From NCBI RefSeq assembly GCF_003601975.1, contig NZ_QZWZ01000010.1, positions 124,001 to 188,000 of the forward strand: a stretch of 64,000 bases of DNA. Direction: 5' to 3'. Below, piece by piece: positions 55,069 through 62,748 of the stretch (position 1 is the first letter of the stretch; each line of letters begins with the position of its first letter). This DNA comes from Mesorhizobium waimense (lineage in GTDB: Bacteria; Pseudomonadota; Alphaproteobacteria; Rhizobiales; Rhizobiaceae). The position numbers and the translations under genes were made by a program. Below the pieces are notes generated by a model. The model saw only the letters and a list, made by a program, of their open reading frames with translations, searched no databases and had not been told where the DNA came from.

Positions 55069-57480
55069 ATGGCAAAGGGGAATCAGAAGAAGATACGCGG
55101 CAAGCCGCTGACGCACAGTCTGCTGGAGCACTACCAGCCGATCGACGGCGTCGTCGACGAGATGGTCGATGCCTCAGGCAATCCGCGTCCGGTCTGGCAG
55201 GATTTCATCGAGGCGCTGGAGGAACTGGGGCCGGAAAAGCTCGGACAGCGCTTCGCCCGGGCCGACCAGTATCTGCGCGACGCCGGCGTCTACTACCGCG
55301 TCTACGACAAGGCCGGCGCCAATGAGCGGGAATGGCCGCTGGCGCATGTCCCGCTGCTGATCGAGGAAAAGGAATGGGCCGACATCAGTACCGGCCTCGT
55401 GCAGCGCGCCGATCTGTTCGAAGAGGTATTGGCCGATATATACGGGTCGAACCGGCTGATCGACAAAGGCATTCTGCCGGCCGGGCTGGTCGCGGCGAGC
55501 CCCGAATATTTGCGGCCCGTCGTCGGCACCAGGCCGGCCAGCGGCCATTTCCTCCACATGCTCGCCTTCGAACTCGGCCGCGGTCCGGACGGACGCTGGT
55601 GGGTGCTGGGCGACCGTACGCAGGCGCCGTCGGGGGCGGGCTTTGCGCTGGAGAACCGCGTCGCCACGACGCGCGCGCTGTCCGACATCTATGGCGAGAT
55701 GCATGTGCATCGGCTTGCCGGTTTCTTCCGCCGTTTCCGCGACGCGCTGATCGGCATGGCCAAGGTATCGGGCGGCCGCGTCGCCATCCTGACGCCAGGC
55801 CCGCTCAACGAAACCTATTACGAGCACGCCTACATCGCCCGCTATCTCGGCATCATGCTGCTCGAGGGCGAGGACCTGACGGTCTCGGGCGGCAGGCTGA
55901 TGGTACGCACGGTTTCGGGGTTGAAGCCGGTCGGCGTACTGTGGCGGCGGCTCGACGCCGCCTTCGCCGATCCACTGGAGCTCAGGCCGGACTCGCAGAT
56001 CGGCACGCCGGGGCTGGTCGAGGCGATCCGCCGGGGCGCGGTTTCGGCCGTCAACGCCCTCGGTTCCGGCCTGCTGGAGACGCGGGCGCTGCAGTCGTTC
56101 CTGCCGAGGATTGCGCGCGAGTTGCGGGGCGAGGAGCTTCTCTTGCCCAGCGTCGCGACATGGTGGTGCGGGCAAGAGAACGAGCGCCGGCATGTGCTCG
56201 CCAACCTCGACCGCATGGTTGTCGGTCCGGCGTTGTCGACGCGGCTTGCCTTCGAGGATGACGATTCGACCCGGCTGGGGTCGACACTGTCCGACGAGGA
56301 ACGAGCCGAGCTGGTCGCCCGGATCGAGAGCGATGGCGGCGGGTTCGTCGGCCAGGAAGCGGTGACGCTGTCGACCACGCCGGTCTATGTCGGCGGCTGG
56401 CTGGAGCCGCGGCCGGCCAGCCTGCGCGTCTATCTGGCGCGGACGCCGGAAGGCTGGACGGTGATGCCCGGCGGCTTCGCCCGCGTCGGCTTTTCGCTCG
56501 ATCCGACGGCTATCGCCATGCAGCGCGGCGGCCAGGCGGCGGATGTATGGGTGGTCAGCGACCGGCCGGTGGAGCGCGAGACGCTGCTGCCGCAGGAGCA
56601 CGACAGCTTCACCCGCACCATGCCGGGCAGCCTGCCCAGCCGCGCGGCGGAAAACCTGACATGGCTCGGCCGCTACATCGAGCGATCGGAAGACACGGTG
56701 CGTATCCTGCGGGCCTACCACGTACGGCTGGCCGAGACTTCCGACCCCGAGATGCCGCTGCTTGCCGACGTCAGGGACTATCTCGAACCTTTCGGCATCG
56801 ACGTCGAATCGGCGATCCCGCTCGGCCTGATCAGCACGCTGGACAGCGCCGTCTACAGCGCCGGCCAGATCCGCGACCGGTTTTCGCCCGATGGCTGGCT
56901 GGCACTGAAGGATCTGTCGAAAACGATCCATCAATTCGCGAAAACCGTCGCGCCAGGCGACGATGCGACGCGGGCAATGACGGTGATCCTGCGCAAGCTC
57001 GCCGGTTTTTCCGGCCTGCTGCACGAGAACATGTACCGCTTCACGGGCTGGCGTTTCTTGGAAATCGGCCGGCGGCTGGAACGTGGTATCCAGATCGCCC
57101 GCACGCTGGCGTGCCTGACCAGGACCGGAGCGCCGGACGGGGCGCTCGACATGATGCTGGAGATCGGCGACAGCGTCATGACCCATCGCCGGCAATATCC
57201 GGTGCAGGCCGGGCGGCGCACGGTGATCGATCTCCTGGCACTCGATCCGCTCAATCCGCGCTCGATCCTGTTCCAGCTCGAGCGGCTGAAAGCCGAAATC
57301 GGGCTGTTGCCCACCGTCGGCGGCGAGGGACATATGTCGCCGGCGGCCAAGGAGATCCTGCAGCTCAACACGGCGATCGCCGTCATGGAACCTTCAGACA
57401 TGACGGCGAATGCACTCGACGATCTCGCCGGCGAGATCGGCGGCCTCTACAACAGCCTCGCCAAGGCCTATTTCGGATAA
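55069..57480 (+). CDS. Circularly permuted ATP-grasp plus alpha-E domain protein
   Basis: An 803-residue protein. The N-terminal about 480 residues match the circularly permuted type-2 ATP-grasp family (RPVVGTRPASGHFLHMLAFE, WWVLGDRTQAPSGAGFALEN, VAILTPGPLNETYYEHAYIA). The C-terminal about 280 residues (from 524, SRAAENLTWLGRYIERSEDT) are the all-helical alpha-E domain. ATP-grasp proteins of this group are predicted to ligate amino acids or peptides. Here it is a single fused polypeptide; in many genomes the two halves are separate genes. It lies between two transglutaminase-type genes. Confidence 0.88.
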   Translation: MAKGNQKKIRGKPLTHSLLEHYQPIDGVVDEMVDASGNPRPVWQDFIEALEELGPEKLGQRFARADQYLRDAGVYYRVYDKAGANEREWPLAHVPLLIEEKEWADISTGLVQRADLFEEVLADIYGSNRLIDKGILPAGLVAASPEYLRPVVGTRPASGHFLHMLAFELGRGPDGRWWVLGDRTQAPSGAGFALENRVATTRALSDIYGEMHVHRLAGFFRRFRDALIGMAKVSGGRVAILTPGPLNETYYEHAYIARYLGIMLLEGEDLTVSGGRLMVRTVSGLKPVGVLWRRLDAAFADPLELRPDSQIGTPGLVEAIRRGAVSAVNALGSGLLETRALQSFLPRIARELRGEELLLPSVATWWCGQENERRHVLANLDRMVVGPALSTRLAFEDDDSTRLGSTLSDEERAELVARIESDGGGFVGQEAVTLSTTPVYVGGWLEPRPASLRVYLARTPEGWTVMPGGFARVGFSLDPTAIAMQRGGQAADVWVVSDRPVERETLLPQEHDSFTRTMPGSLPSRAAENLTWLGRYIERSEDTVRILRAYHVRLAETSDPEMPLLADVRDYLEPFGIDVESAIPLGLISTLDSAVYSAGQIRDRFSPDGWLALKDLSKTIHQFAKTVAPGDDATRAMTVILRKLAGFSGLLHENMYRFTGWRFLEIGRRLERGIQIARTLACLTRTGAPDGALDMMLEIGDSVMTHRRQYPVQAGRRTVIDLLALDPLNPRSILFQLERLKAEIGLLPTVGGEGHMSPAAKEILQLNTAIAVMEPSDMTANALDDLAGEIGGLYNSLAKAYFG

Positions 57481-57493
57481 GACCAAGGCAGCC

Positions 57494-58378
57494 ATGCTCT
57501 ACGACATCAGGCTTCATCTGAGCTACGACTACGATGCCGCGGCCGGCGGCGGCCGCCATCAGGTGCGCGTGCTGCCGCCGACCATATCAGGTGTGCAGCG
57601 GGTGGTTGCCGCGTCCCTGTCCTTTGCGCCGGCGCCCAGCGAACGCGCGGACTTTTGCGACTTCTTCGGTAACAACGTCACCTCGATCGCTGTTCGCGAT
57701 GCCCATGATGCTTTGGACATAAGGATGAGCGCGCGCGTGTCCGTGTCGCGCCCGGAGCCCGGGCTCGACGTGTCGCCCGGCATAGACCGGCTGAAGGAGG
57801 AACTCGGCGCGGTGCGGTCGCTGGCGCCCGATGCGCCGCATCACTTTCTCGCCGCCAGCGACCATGCTGGCATCGATGCGGCGATCACAGCATACGCGCA
57901 AGCGAGCGTCCTGGGCTCGACCGCCGGCACGGTCATGGACCTGTGCAACCGTATTCATCGCGATTTCACCTATGACGGCAAGGCGACCACGGTCCAGACC
58001 CGCGCCAGCGATGCCTTCGGCCTGAAGCGGGGCGTCTGCCAGGATTTCTCGCATATCATGATCGCCGGCCTGCGTGGCCTCGGCATTCCGGCCGGCTATG
58101 TCAGCGGCTTCCTGCGCACCATTCCGCCTAAGGGCAAACCCCGGCTGGAAGGCGCCGACGCCATGCATGCCTGGGTGAAGGCATGGTGCGGCCGCGATGC
58201 CGGCTGGCAGGAATTCGATCCGACCAATGGCATGCGGGCGAGCAACGACCACATCACTGTCGGTTACGGCCGCGACTATTCCGACGTGGCGCCGATCGTC
58301 GGCGTGCTGAAGACCACGGGCGGACAGGTCGGCGAGCAAGCGGTCGACGTCATTCCGGTCGCCCTCGAGAAAGTCTGA
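57494..58378 (+). CDS. Transglutaminase-like cysteine peptidase
   Basis: A 294-residue protein with an N-terminal beta domain (MLYDIRLHLSYDYD) and a transglutaminase core with intact triad: Cys182 (RGVCQDFSH), His225 (DAMHAWVKA), Asp242 (WQEFDPTNG). These enzymes usually hydrolyse or transfer at amide bonds; here probably a peptidase or transpeptidase acting on the product of the neighbouring ATP-grasp enzyme. The start 57494 is 13 bp after the preceding stop. No export signal is seen. Confidence 0.88.
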   Translation: MLYDIRLHLSYDYDAAAGGGRHQVRVLPPTISGVQRVVAASLSFAPAPSERADFCDFFGNNVTSIAVRDAHDALDIRMSARVSVSRPEPGLDVSPGIDRLKEELGAVRSLAPDAPHHFLAASDHAGIDAAITAYAQASVLGSTAGTVMDLCNRIHRDFTYDGKATTVQTRASDAFGLKRGVCQDFSHIMIAGLRGLGIPAGYVSGFLRTIPPKGKPRLEGADAMHAWVKAWCGRDAGWQEFDPTNGMRASNDHITVGYGRDYSDVAPIVGVLKTTGGQVGEQAVDVIPVALEKV

Positions 58379-58486
58379 CCGGATCCCAGGCTCAGGCTGT
58401 TCGTAAATCTCCGGGCGAGCAAAGACTGCTTCTCAAACGCCGATGCTGCCGTTATCTTGGGCACAGGGGTTGGGGCCGCCGGACGC

Positions 58487-59446
58487 ATGCGCCGGCGCGG
58501 AGTTTTACCATTGAAAGCGGTCAGCGTCATCATTCCGGCACATAATGCGGCGGCCACGATAGCCGGCACGCTGGCGTCGCTTCGTTCAGAGGCGGCGGTC
58601 ATCGGCGAAGTGCTGCTGGTCGACGATGCGTCCTCGGACGGCACTGCTGCGGTGGCTGAGGACGCCGCCGCGCGGCTGGCCTTGCCGCTGCGCGTGATTG
58701 CGTCGAGTTGCCGGGACGCCGGTGGTGCCCGCAACCTGGCCCTGGCGCAGACGGACTGCCCGTGGATTTACATGATCGATGCCGATGATCTGCATCTGGA
58801 AGGCGGCCTGAGATCGCTGCTTTCGCGAAGCGAGGCGCAACCGAGAGCCGAGATGGTGGTCGGCGCCTTTCGCCGGCGCACCAAGGGCGAGCATCACCAG
58901 TTCAAATTGCCGTACGGCTATACGGCCACCGGCATCGCCAACGCCTCGGCCTATCTGGAAGGTCAGGTTCGCTCGATCGCGGTCGGCAGCGCGCTGGTGT
59001 CCCGGCGCGCGGTCGGCGAGACGCGGTTCCCGACCGCGCTCGCCTATGACGAGGACACGCTGTTCTGGGCGCGGCTGATGTGCCGGGCCCCGCTTGCCGT
59101 CATTACACAGCCAGTCATGACCTACTTCGTCTCGGCGGAGCGCTCCGACGACCGTTTCACGATCAAACCGGCACAACGCTTCCTCGCCTGGCGCCACGCC
59201 TTGCGTCAGCTCACCGACTGCGGCATCGCCAAGTCGACGCTGAAAACAAGGGAAGGCCTGGTCGCGCTCAAGATCGCCCGCGTCCACTATGCGCGCGGCG
59301 ACTTTGCCACGGCAGCGCGGTTCCTTGCCGTAGCCAAGGCCGCACCCAAGGTCCCCTCGGACATATGGCGCTGCATGCGCTACCAGTTCAAGCTCGCGGT
59401 GCGGCGCCGTTTCTCCATTTCGCACGTCCTGCTGCAAAGTGCCTGA
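58487..59446 (+). CDS. Family 2 glycosyltransferase A
   Basis: A 319-residue GT-A fold glycosyltransferase: VSVIIPAHNAAATIAGTLAS at the N-terminus, IGEVLLVDDASSDGTAAVAE, and a DxD-type IYMIDADDLHLEGG. It should transfer a sugar in envelope polysaccharide or glycolipid synthesis. No membrane helix is evident. The start may instead be TTG at 58511 (MKAVSVIIP), which has GGAG eight bases upstream. The end overlaps the next gene. Confidence 0.85.
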   Translation: MRRRGVLPLKAVSVIIPAHNAAATIAGTLASLRSEAAVIGEVLLVDDASSDGTAAVAEDAAARLALPLRVIASSCRDAGGARNLALAQTDCPWIYMIDADDLHLEGGLRSLLSRSEAQPRAEMVVGAFRRRTKGEHHQFKLPYGYTATGIANASAYLEGQVRSIAVGSALVSRRAVGETRFPTALAYDEDTLFWARLMCRAPLAVITQPVMTYFVSAERSDDRFTIKPAQRFLAWRHALRQLTDCGIAKSTLKTREGLVALKIARVHYARGDFATAARFLAVAKAAPKVPSDIWRCMRYQFKLAVRRRFSISHVLLQSA

Positions 59447-60320
59447 TTCACACCGGCCGAAGCTTGCCGTGGTCGTCATTGGCTACCGCGCGCCGGCTCA
59501 AATAGTCGATGCGGTGACATCTCTGCTTGATCAGAACACGCCGCTCGAGATCGTTGTGGTCAACTCAGGTGGCGGGGAAGTGCTGGCACTGTTGGCTGGC
59601 GCGGGGATCAAGGTGCCGGTGATCGAGGTCAGTCGAAGGCTGTTTGTTGGTGCGGCCCGCAATGTCGGCATTGCGGCGACACAGGCGCCCTTCGTTGCTT
59701 TTCTTGCCGACGACTGCCTCGCCTGTCCCGGCTGGGCGGAGGCACGGATAGAGCGGCATCTGGCCGGCGACCGCATGGTGGCGAGCGCCATCGTGAACAG
59801 CCATCCGCGCAATCTGATTGCCTGTGCGGCTCATCTGATCATGTACATGCGGCGGCTTCCCGGTTTGCCGGCGGATCGTGCGCTGCGATACGGCGTGTCG
59901 TTCGATCGCCGGCTGTTCGATGAATACGGCTTGTTCGATGAAACGATGCGAGCCGGCGAAGATACCAACTTTCTTGAGAGGCTGGCGCGGGCACCTCTGC
60001 CGGTTTGGGAGCCGCGTGTGCAAACGGTGCATCGCAACGAAACAAGCCTGATGCGACTGTTTGCCGATCAATACAGGCGTGGATATCGACGCGGTGACTA
60101 CCTTGTCGCATCCAGCCCAAAGACGCCGTTCCGATTTTTTCGCGACACGTTTCACGACCGGCATAATGTCCGCAAGCTGGCGAAAATCGGGCTTTCCGGA
60201 CGGGATCGAACCTTCGCGATGATGTCGCTGCCAATTGTCTGGCTGGCGCTGCTGGTCAAATCCGTGGGCGTTTATGCCGGCGCGCGCGACGGTGCGAAAG
60301 CGGGCAAGCGACCGCAATGA
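59439..60320 (+). CDS. Family 2 glycosyltransferase B
   Basis: A 293-residue GT2-like enzyme with a GTG start overlapping the previous stop. It has LAVVVIGYRAPAQIVDAVTS, a nucleotide-binding RRLFVGAARNVGIAATQAPF, DD motif FLADDCLACPGW, and a candidate acidic residue in AGEDTNFLERL. A hydrophobic C-terminal stretch (about 260-280) suggests membrane association. It overlaps the following gene by four bases, so the three glycosyltransferase genes form one operon. Confidence 0.83.
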   Translation: MPDSHRPKLAVVVIGYRAPAQIVDAVTSLLDQNTPLEIVVVNSGGGEVLALLAGAGIKVPVIEVSRRLFVGAARNVGIAATQAPFVAFLADDCLACPGWAEARIERHLAGDRMVASAIVNSHPRNLIACAAHLIMYMRRLPGLPADRALRYGVSFDRRLFDEYGLFDETMRAGEDTNFLERLARAPLPVWEPRVQTVHRNETSLMRLFADQYRRGYRRGDYLVASSPKTPFRFFRDTFHDRHNVRKLAKIGLSGRDRTFAMMSLPIVWLALLVKSVGVYAGARDGAKAGKRPQ

Positions 60321-61063
60321 TAACATCCCACATAAAACCCCAACGTCCGCGACGGAAATTGTTCCCTCAGCAGAGAGTTGTCGCAGTGTTCAGCTATCGC
60401 TTTGACGCGCATCTGGTTCCCGATCTGATCGCCAATCTTGATCCGATCGTCGATGGCTGGATTGCCTATGACGATCGCAGGGCGACGGAGGCTTTCAGCA
60501 GCGAGCCGCTTCGGCGGCACGCCCTGCTCGCGGCAGCGCGCGGCGCTGCGGCCGATTGGATTTTGGCTGTCGATCCCGACGAGCGGCTGGAACGCGGCGC
60601 GGCGGAGCGGATCGCAAAATTGACGAGCGTCTACAGGCGAATTGCCTGGGGGTTCAGACTCCGTGAAATGTATTCGCCGATCGACTACCGCGTTGATGGG
60701 CTATGGGGCGAAAAAATTCAGTACCGCCTGTTCAAAGCCTACGACCCGGCAAACTGCCAGTTCAAGGATTTTCATGATCTCTGGTATCCTTCCAGTGTTG
60801 GTTTCAAAGCCAGGGATAGTGGGCTCAACCTCTATCATCTGAAAATGATCGAGCCCAAGCGTCGGATCGCCCGCCGTGATCTTTATGACCACCTCGATCC
60901 GGGGCATTTGCTTCAGGACGTGGGCTACGACTACCTCGCCGACGAGGCGGGGGCGGTCTTTGAACGCATTTCGCCCGGGCGCGAGTACCATCCACCTCAT
61001 GTCGACGATGGCGGCCTGTGGATGGCCGACATTGCAGCCGGGATGCACGGCCGGCAAACCTGA
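60317..61063 (+). CDS. Glycosyltransferase-like protein C
   Basis: A 248-residue protein related to GT2-type enzymes that lack the usual N-terminal half. It has VVAVFSYRFDAHLVPDLIAN, AYDDRRATEAFS and a DxD-like WILAVDPDERLERG at about residues 81-94, then a basic C-terminal half (LKMIEPKRRIARRDLYDHLD). It probably handles a sugar donor but is more divergent than its neighbours. The ATG overlaps the previous stop. The next 84 bp (61064-61147) are non-coding. Confidence 0.72.
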   Translation: MITSHIKPQRPRRKLFPQQRVVAVFSYRFDAHLVPDLIANLDPIVDGWIAYDDRRATEAFSSEPLRRHALLAAARGAAADWILAVDPDERLERGAAERIAKLTSVYRRIAWGFRLREMYSPIDYRVDGLWGEKIQYRLFKAYDPANCQFKDFHDLWYPSSVGFKARDSGLNLYHLKMIEPKRRIARRDLYDHLDPGHLLQDVGYDYLADEAGAVFERISPGREYHPPHVDDGGLWMADIAAGMHGRQT

Positions 61064-61147
61064 TCGGTCAATCCCGAAAACATTCCCTGACGACGGAACC
61101 TGCCGTCGATCCGTTGCTTATCTACGCGGAATTCCCGCGGAGAGGAC

Positions 61148-62254
61148 ATGCTGGACAAATCGGGGTCGTCACACGAGCAATCGGCCGGCAGGAAGGTTGC
61201 ACCAGGCAATGGAGCGCCGACGAACGGCGCACAGGTTTCCGCCAACCAGGCGTCGCTGACCTATGTTTCCGACAGCGAAGCCGGCATTCGCCGCCTCAGG
61301 GCAGGCAAGGGTTTCTCCTACAAGGGCCCGAACGACCGCACGGTGGGCGAGAGCACCATCGCGCGCATCAAGGCGCTTGCCATACCGCCGGCCTGGACCG
61401 ATGTGTGGATCTCGCCCGATCCGGACGGCCACATCCAGGCGACCGGCCGCGACCAGCGCGGGCGCAAGCAGTATCGCTACCATCCACTATGGGCCGAGGA
61501 GCGCGACGGGGCCAAATATTCGAGCCTGGTCGCCTTTGCCGAAAGCCTGCCCGAACTGCGCCGCCGGATCGATGCCGATCTGCGCCGCCATGGCCTGCCG
61601 GCGGAACGCGTCGTCGCGGCGGTGGTCTGGCTGCTCGACAACACCATGATCCGCGTCGGCAACGCCGCCTATGCGCGCGACAACAAGAGTTTCGGACTGA
61701 CCACGCTGCGCGACCGCCATGTCGACATCAAGGGCACCAGCCTGCGCTTTGCCTTCAAGGGCAAATCCGGCAAGGAATGGAAATTGAAACTGGTCGATCG
61801 CCGGATCGCCAGGATCGTGCGCGGCGCACAGGACCTGCCGGGGCAGAAGCTGTTCCAGTATCTCGACGAGGACGGCAACAGGCATCCCGTGCGTTCCGAC
61901 GACGTCAATCGCTACATCCGCGATGCAGCCGGCGCGGATTTCAGCTCCAAGCACTTCCGCACCTGGGGCGGCACGATCCATGCCGCCTCGCTGTTTGCGC
62001 AGACGGAGGTTCCCGAAAGCCAGGCGCAAATCAAGCGGACGACGAATGCTGTCATCGACAAGGTCGCGGAGCGGCTGGGCAATACGCGCGCCATCTGCCG
62101 CAAATGCTACATCCATCCGACGGTCTTCGAGGCCTGGTCGCAAGGGCGGCTGCTCGCTGAAATGGCGCAAGCGAACAAACGCAAACGGGCGATACCGGGG
62201 CTCGATGACGAGGAGACGCTGATCCTGCGATGGCTGAAGATGCAGGAGAGCTAA
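61148..62254 (+). CDS. Poxvirus-type DNA topoisomerase IB
   Basis: A 368-residue type IB topoisomerase of the bacterial/poxviral group. Conserved features are the N-terminal RRLRAGKGFSYKGPNDRTVG, catalytic Arg and Lys segments (ARDNKSFGLTTLRDRHVDIK; FKGKSGKEWKLKL), FRTWGGTIHAASLF, and the active-site Tyr near residue 320 (CRKCYIHPTVFEAW). It relaxes supercoils by a 3'-phosphotyrosyl intermediate. It is a single gene, not obviously linked to the glycosyltransferases; the poorly conserved first about 40 residues may be disordered. Confidence 0.92.
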   Translation: MLDKSGSSHEQSAGRKVAPGNGAPTNGAQVSANQASLTYVSDSEAGIRRLRAGKGFSYKGPNDRTVGESTIARIKALAIPPAWTDVWISPDPDGHIQATGRDQRGRKQYRYHPLWAEERDGAKYSSLVAFAESLPELRRRIDADLRRHGLPAERVVAAVVWLLDNTMIRVGNAAYARDNKSFGLTTLRDRHVDIKGTSLRFAFKGKSGKEWKLKLVDRRIARIVRGAQDLPGQKLFQYLDEDGNRHPVRSDDVNRYIRDAAGADFSSKHFRTWGGTIHAASLFAQTEVPESQAQIKRTTNAVIDKVAERLGNTRAICRKCYIHPTVFEAWSQGRLLAEMAQANKRKRAIPGLDDEETLILRWLKMQES

Positions 62255-62322
62255 CGCGGGCGGGCGAGTTCCTTGCTGGTTCCCGGTGCGCCATCGCAGG
62301 TCGAATTTTTTTATCGACCTTA

Positions 62323-62349
62323 TGTCGGGAACGGTCCTACTGTCTCGTC
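62323..62349 (+). promoter_or_regulatory. Candidate ECF-sigma promoter upstream of the DGPF gene
   Basis: TGTCGG (62323-62328) and CGTC (62346-62349) are separated by 17 bp. ECF42-type sigma factors are reported to recognise TGTCGA / CG(T or A)C-like elements, and the sigma gene is in the same operon. Autoregulation is inferred. Confidence 0.45.
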
Positions 62350-62373
62350 CTTTGACAGAGAAAAGGACCGATC

Positions 62374-62748
62374 ATGCTCTACGCTATCCTCTGCTATGCT
62401 TCCGAAGACGTCGTTTGCTCCTGGAGCAAGGAGCAGGATGATGAGGTCATGGCCAATCTCCTCAACGTCCAGGAAAAATACGCCACGGCCGGCCGACTTG
62501 GCCCGGTGGCGCGGCTTTTGCCGACAACCGCCGCGACAACGCTGCGCAAGGTCAAGGGCGAATCCGTCGTCATCGACGGCCCGTTTGCCGAAACCAAGGA
62601 ACAGTTCCTCGGCTTCTACACGCTCGAATGCGCCGATCTCGACGAGGCCGTGGAGTTCGCCCGCGAACTCTCCGAGGTCAACCCCAGCGGCGGCTCCTAC
62701 GAAATAAGGCCGGTTTCGGTCTTCAACCCGAGCACGGCTGCCGCATGA
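62374..62748 (+). CDS. DGPF (YCII-related) domain protein
   Basis: A 124-residue YCII-superfamily protein with the DGPF motif (VVIDGPFAETKEQFLGFYTL). Such proteins are almost always encoded next to ECF42 sigma factors and are thought to act with them. The ATG at 62374 has AAGGA six bases upstream; the TGA stop overlaps the sigma factor ATG by four bases. A candidate sigma-type promoter lies 25-50 bp upstream. Confidence 0.86.
   Translation: MLYAILCYASEDVVCSWSKEQDDEVMANLLNVQEKYATAGRLGPVARLLPTTAATTLRKVKGESVVIDGPFAETKEQFLGFYTLECADLDEAVEFARELSEVNPSGGSYEIRPVSVFNPSTAAA

Noticed and set aside
55174-57333. Very long open frame antisense to the ATP-grasp gene
   Set aside because: It is a by-product of high GC and strong third-position bias. 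Its Arg/Asp/Gln-rich product resembles no family and the plus-strand frame has clear domains.
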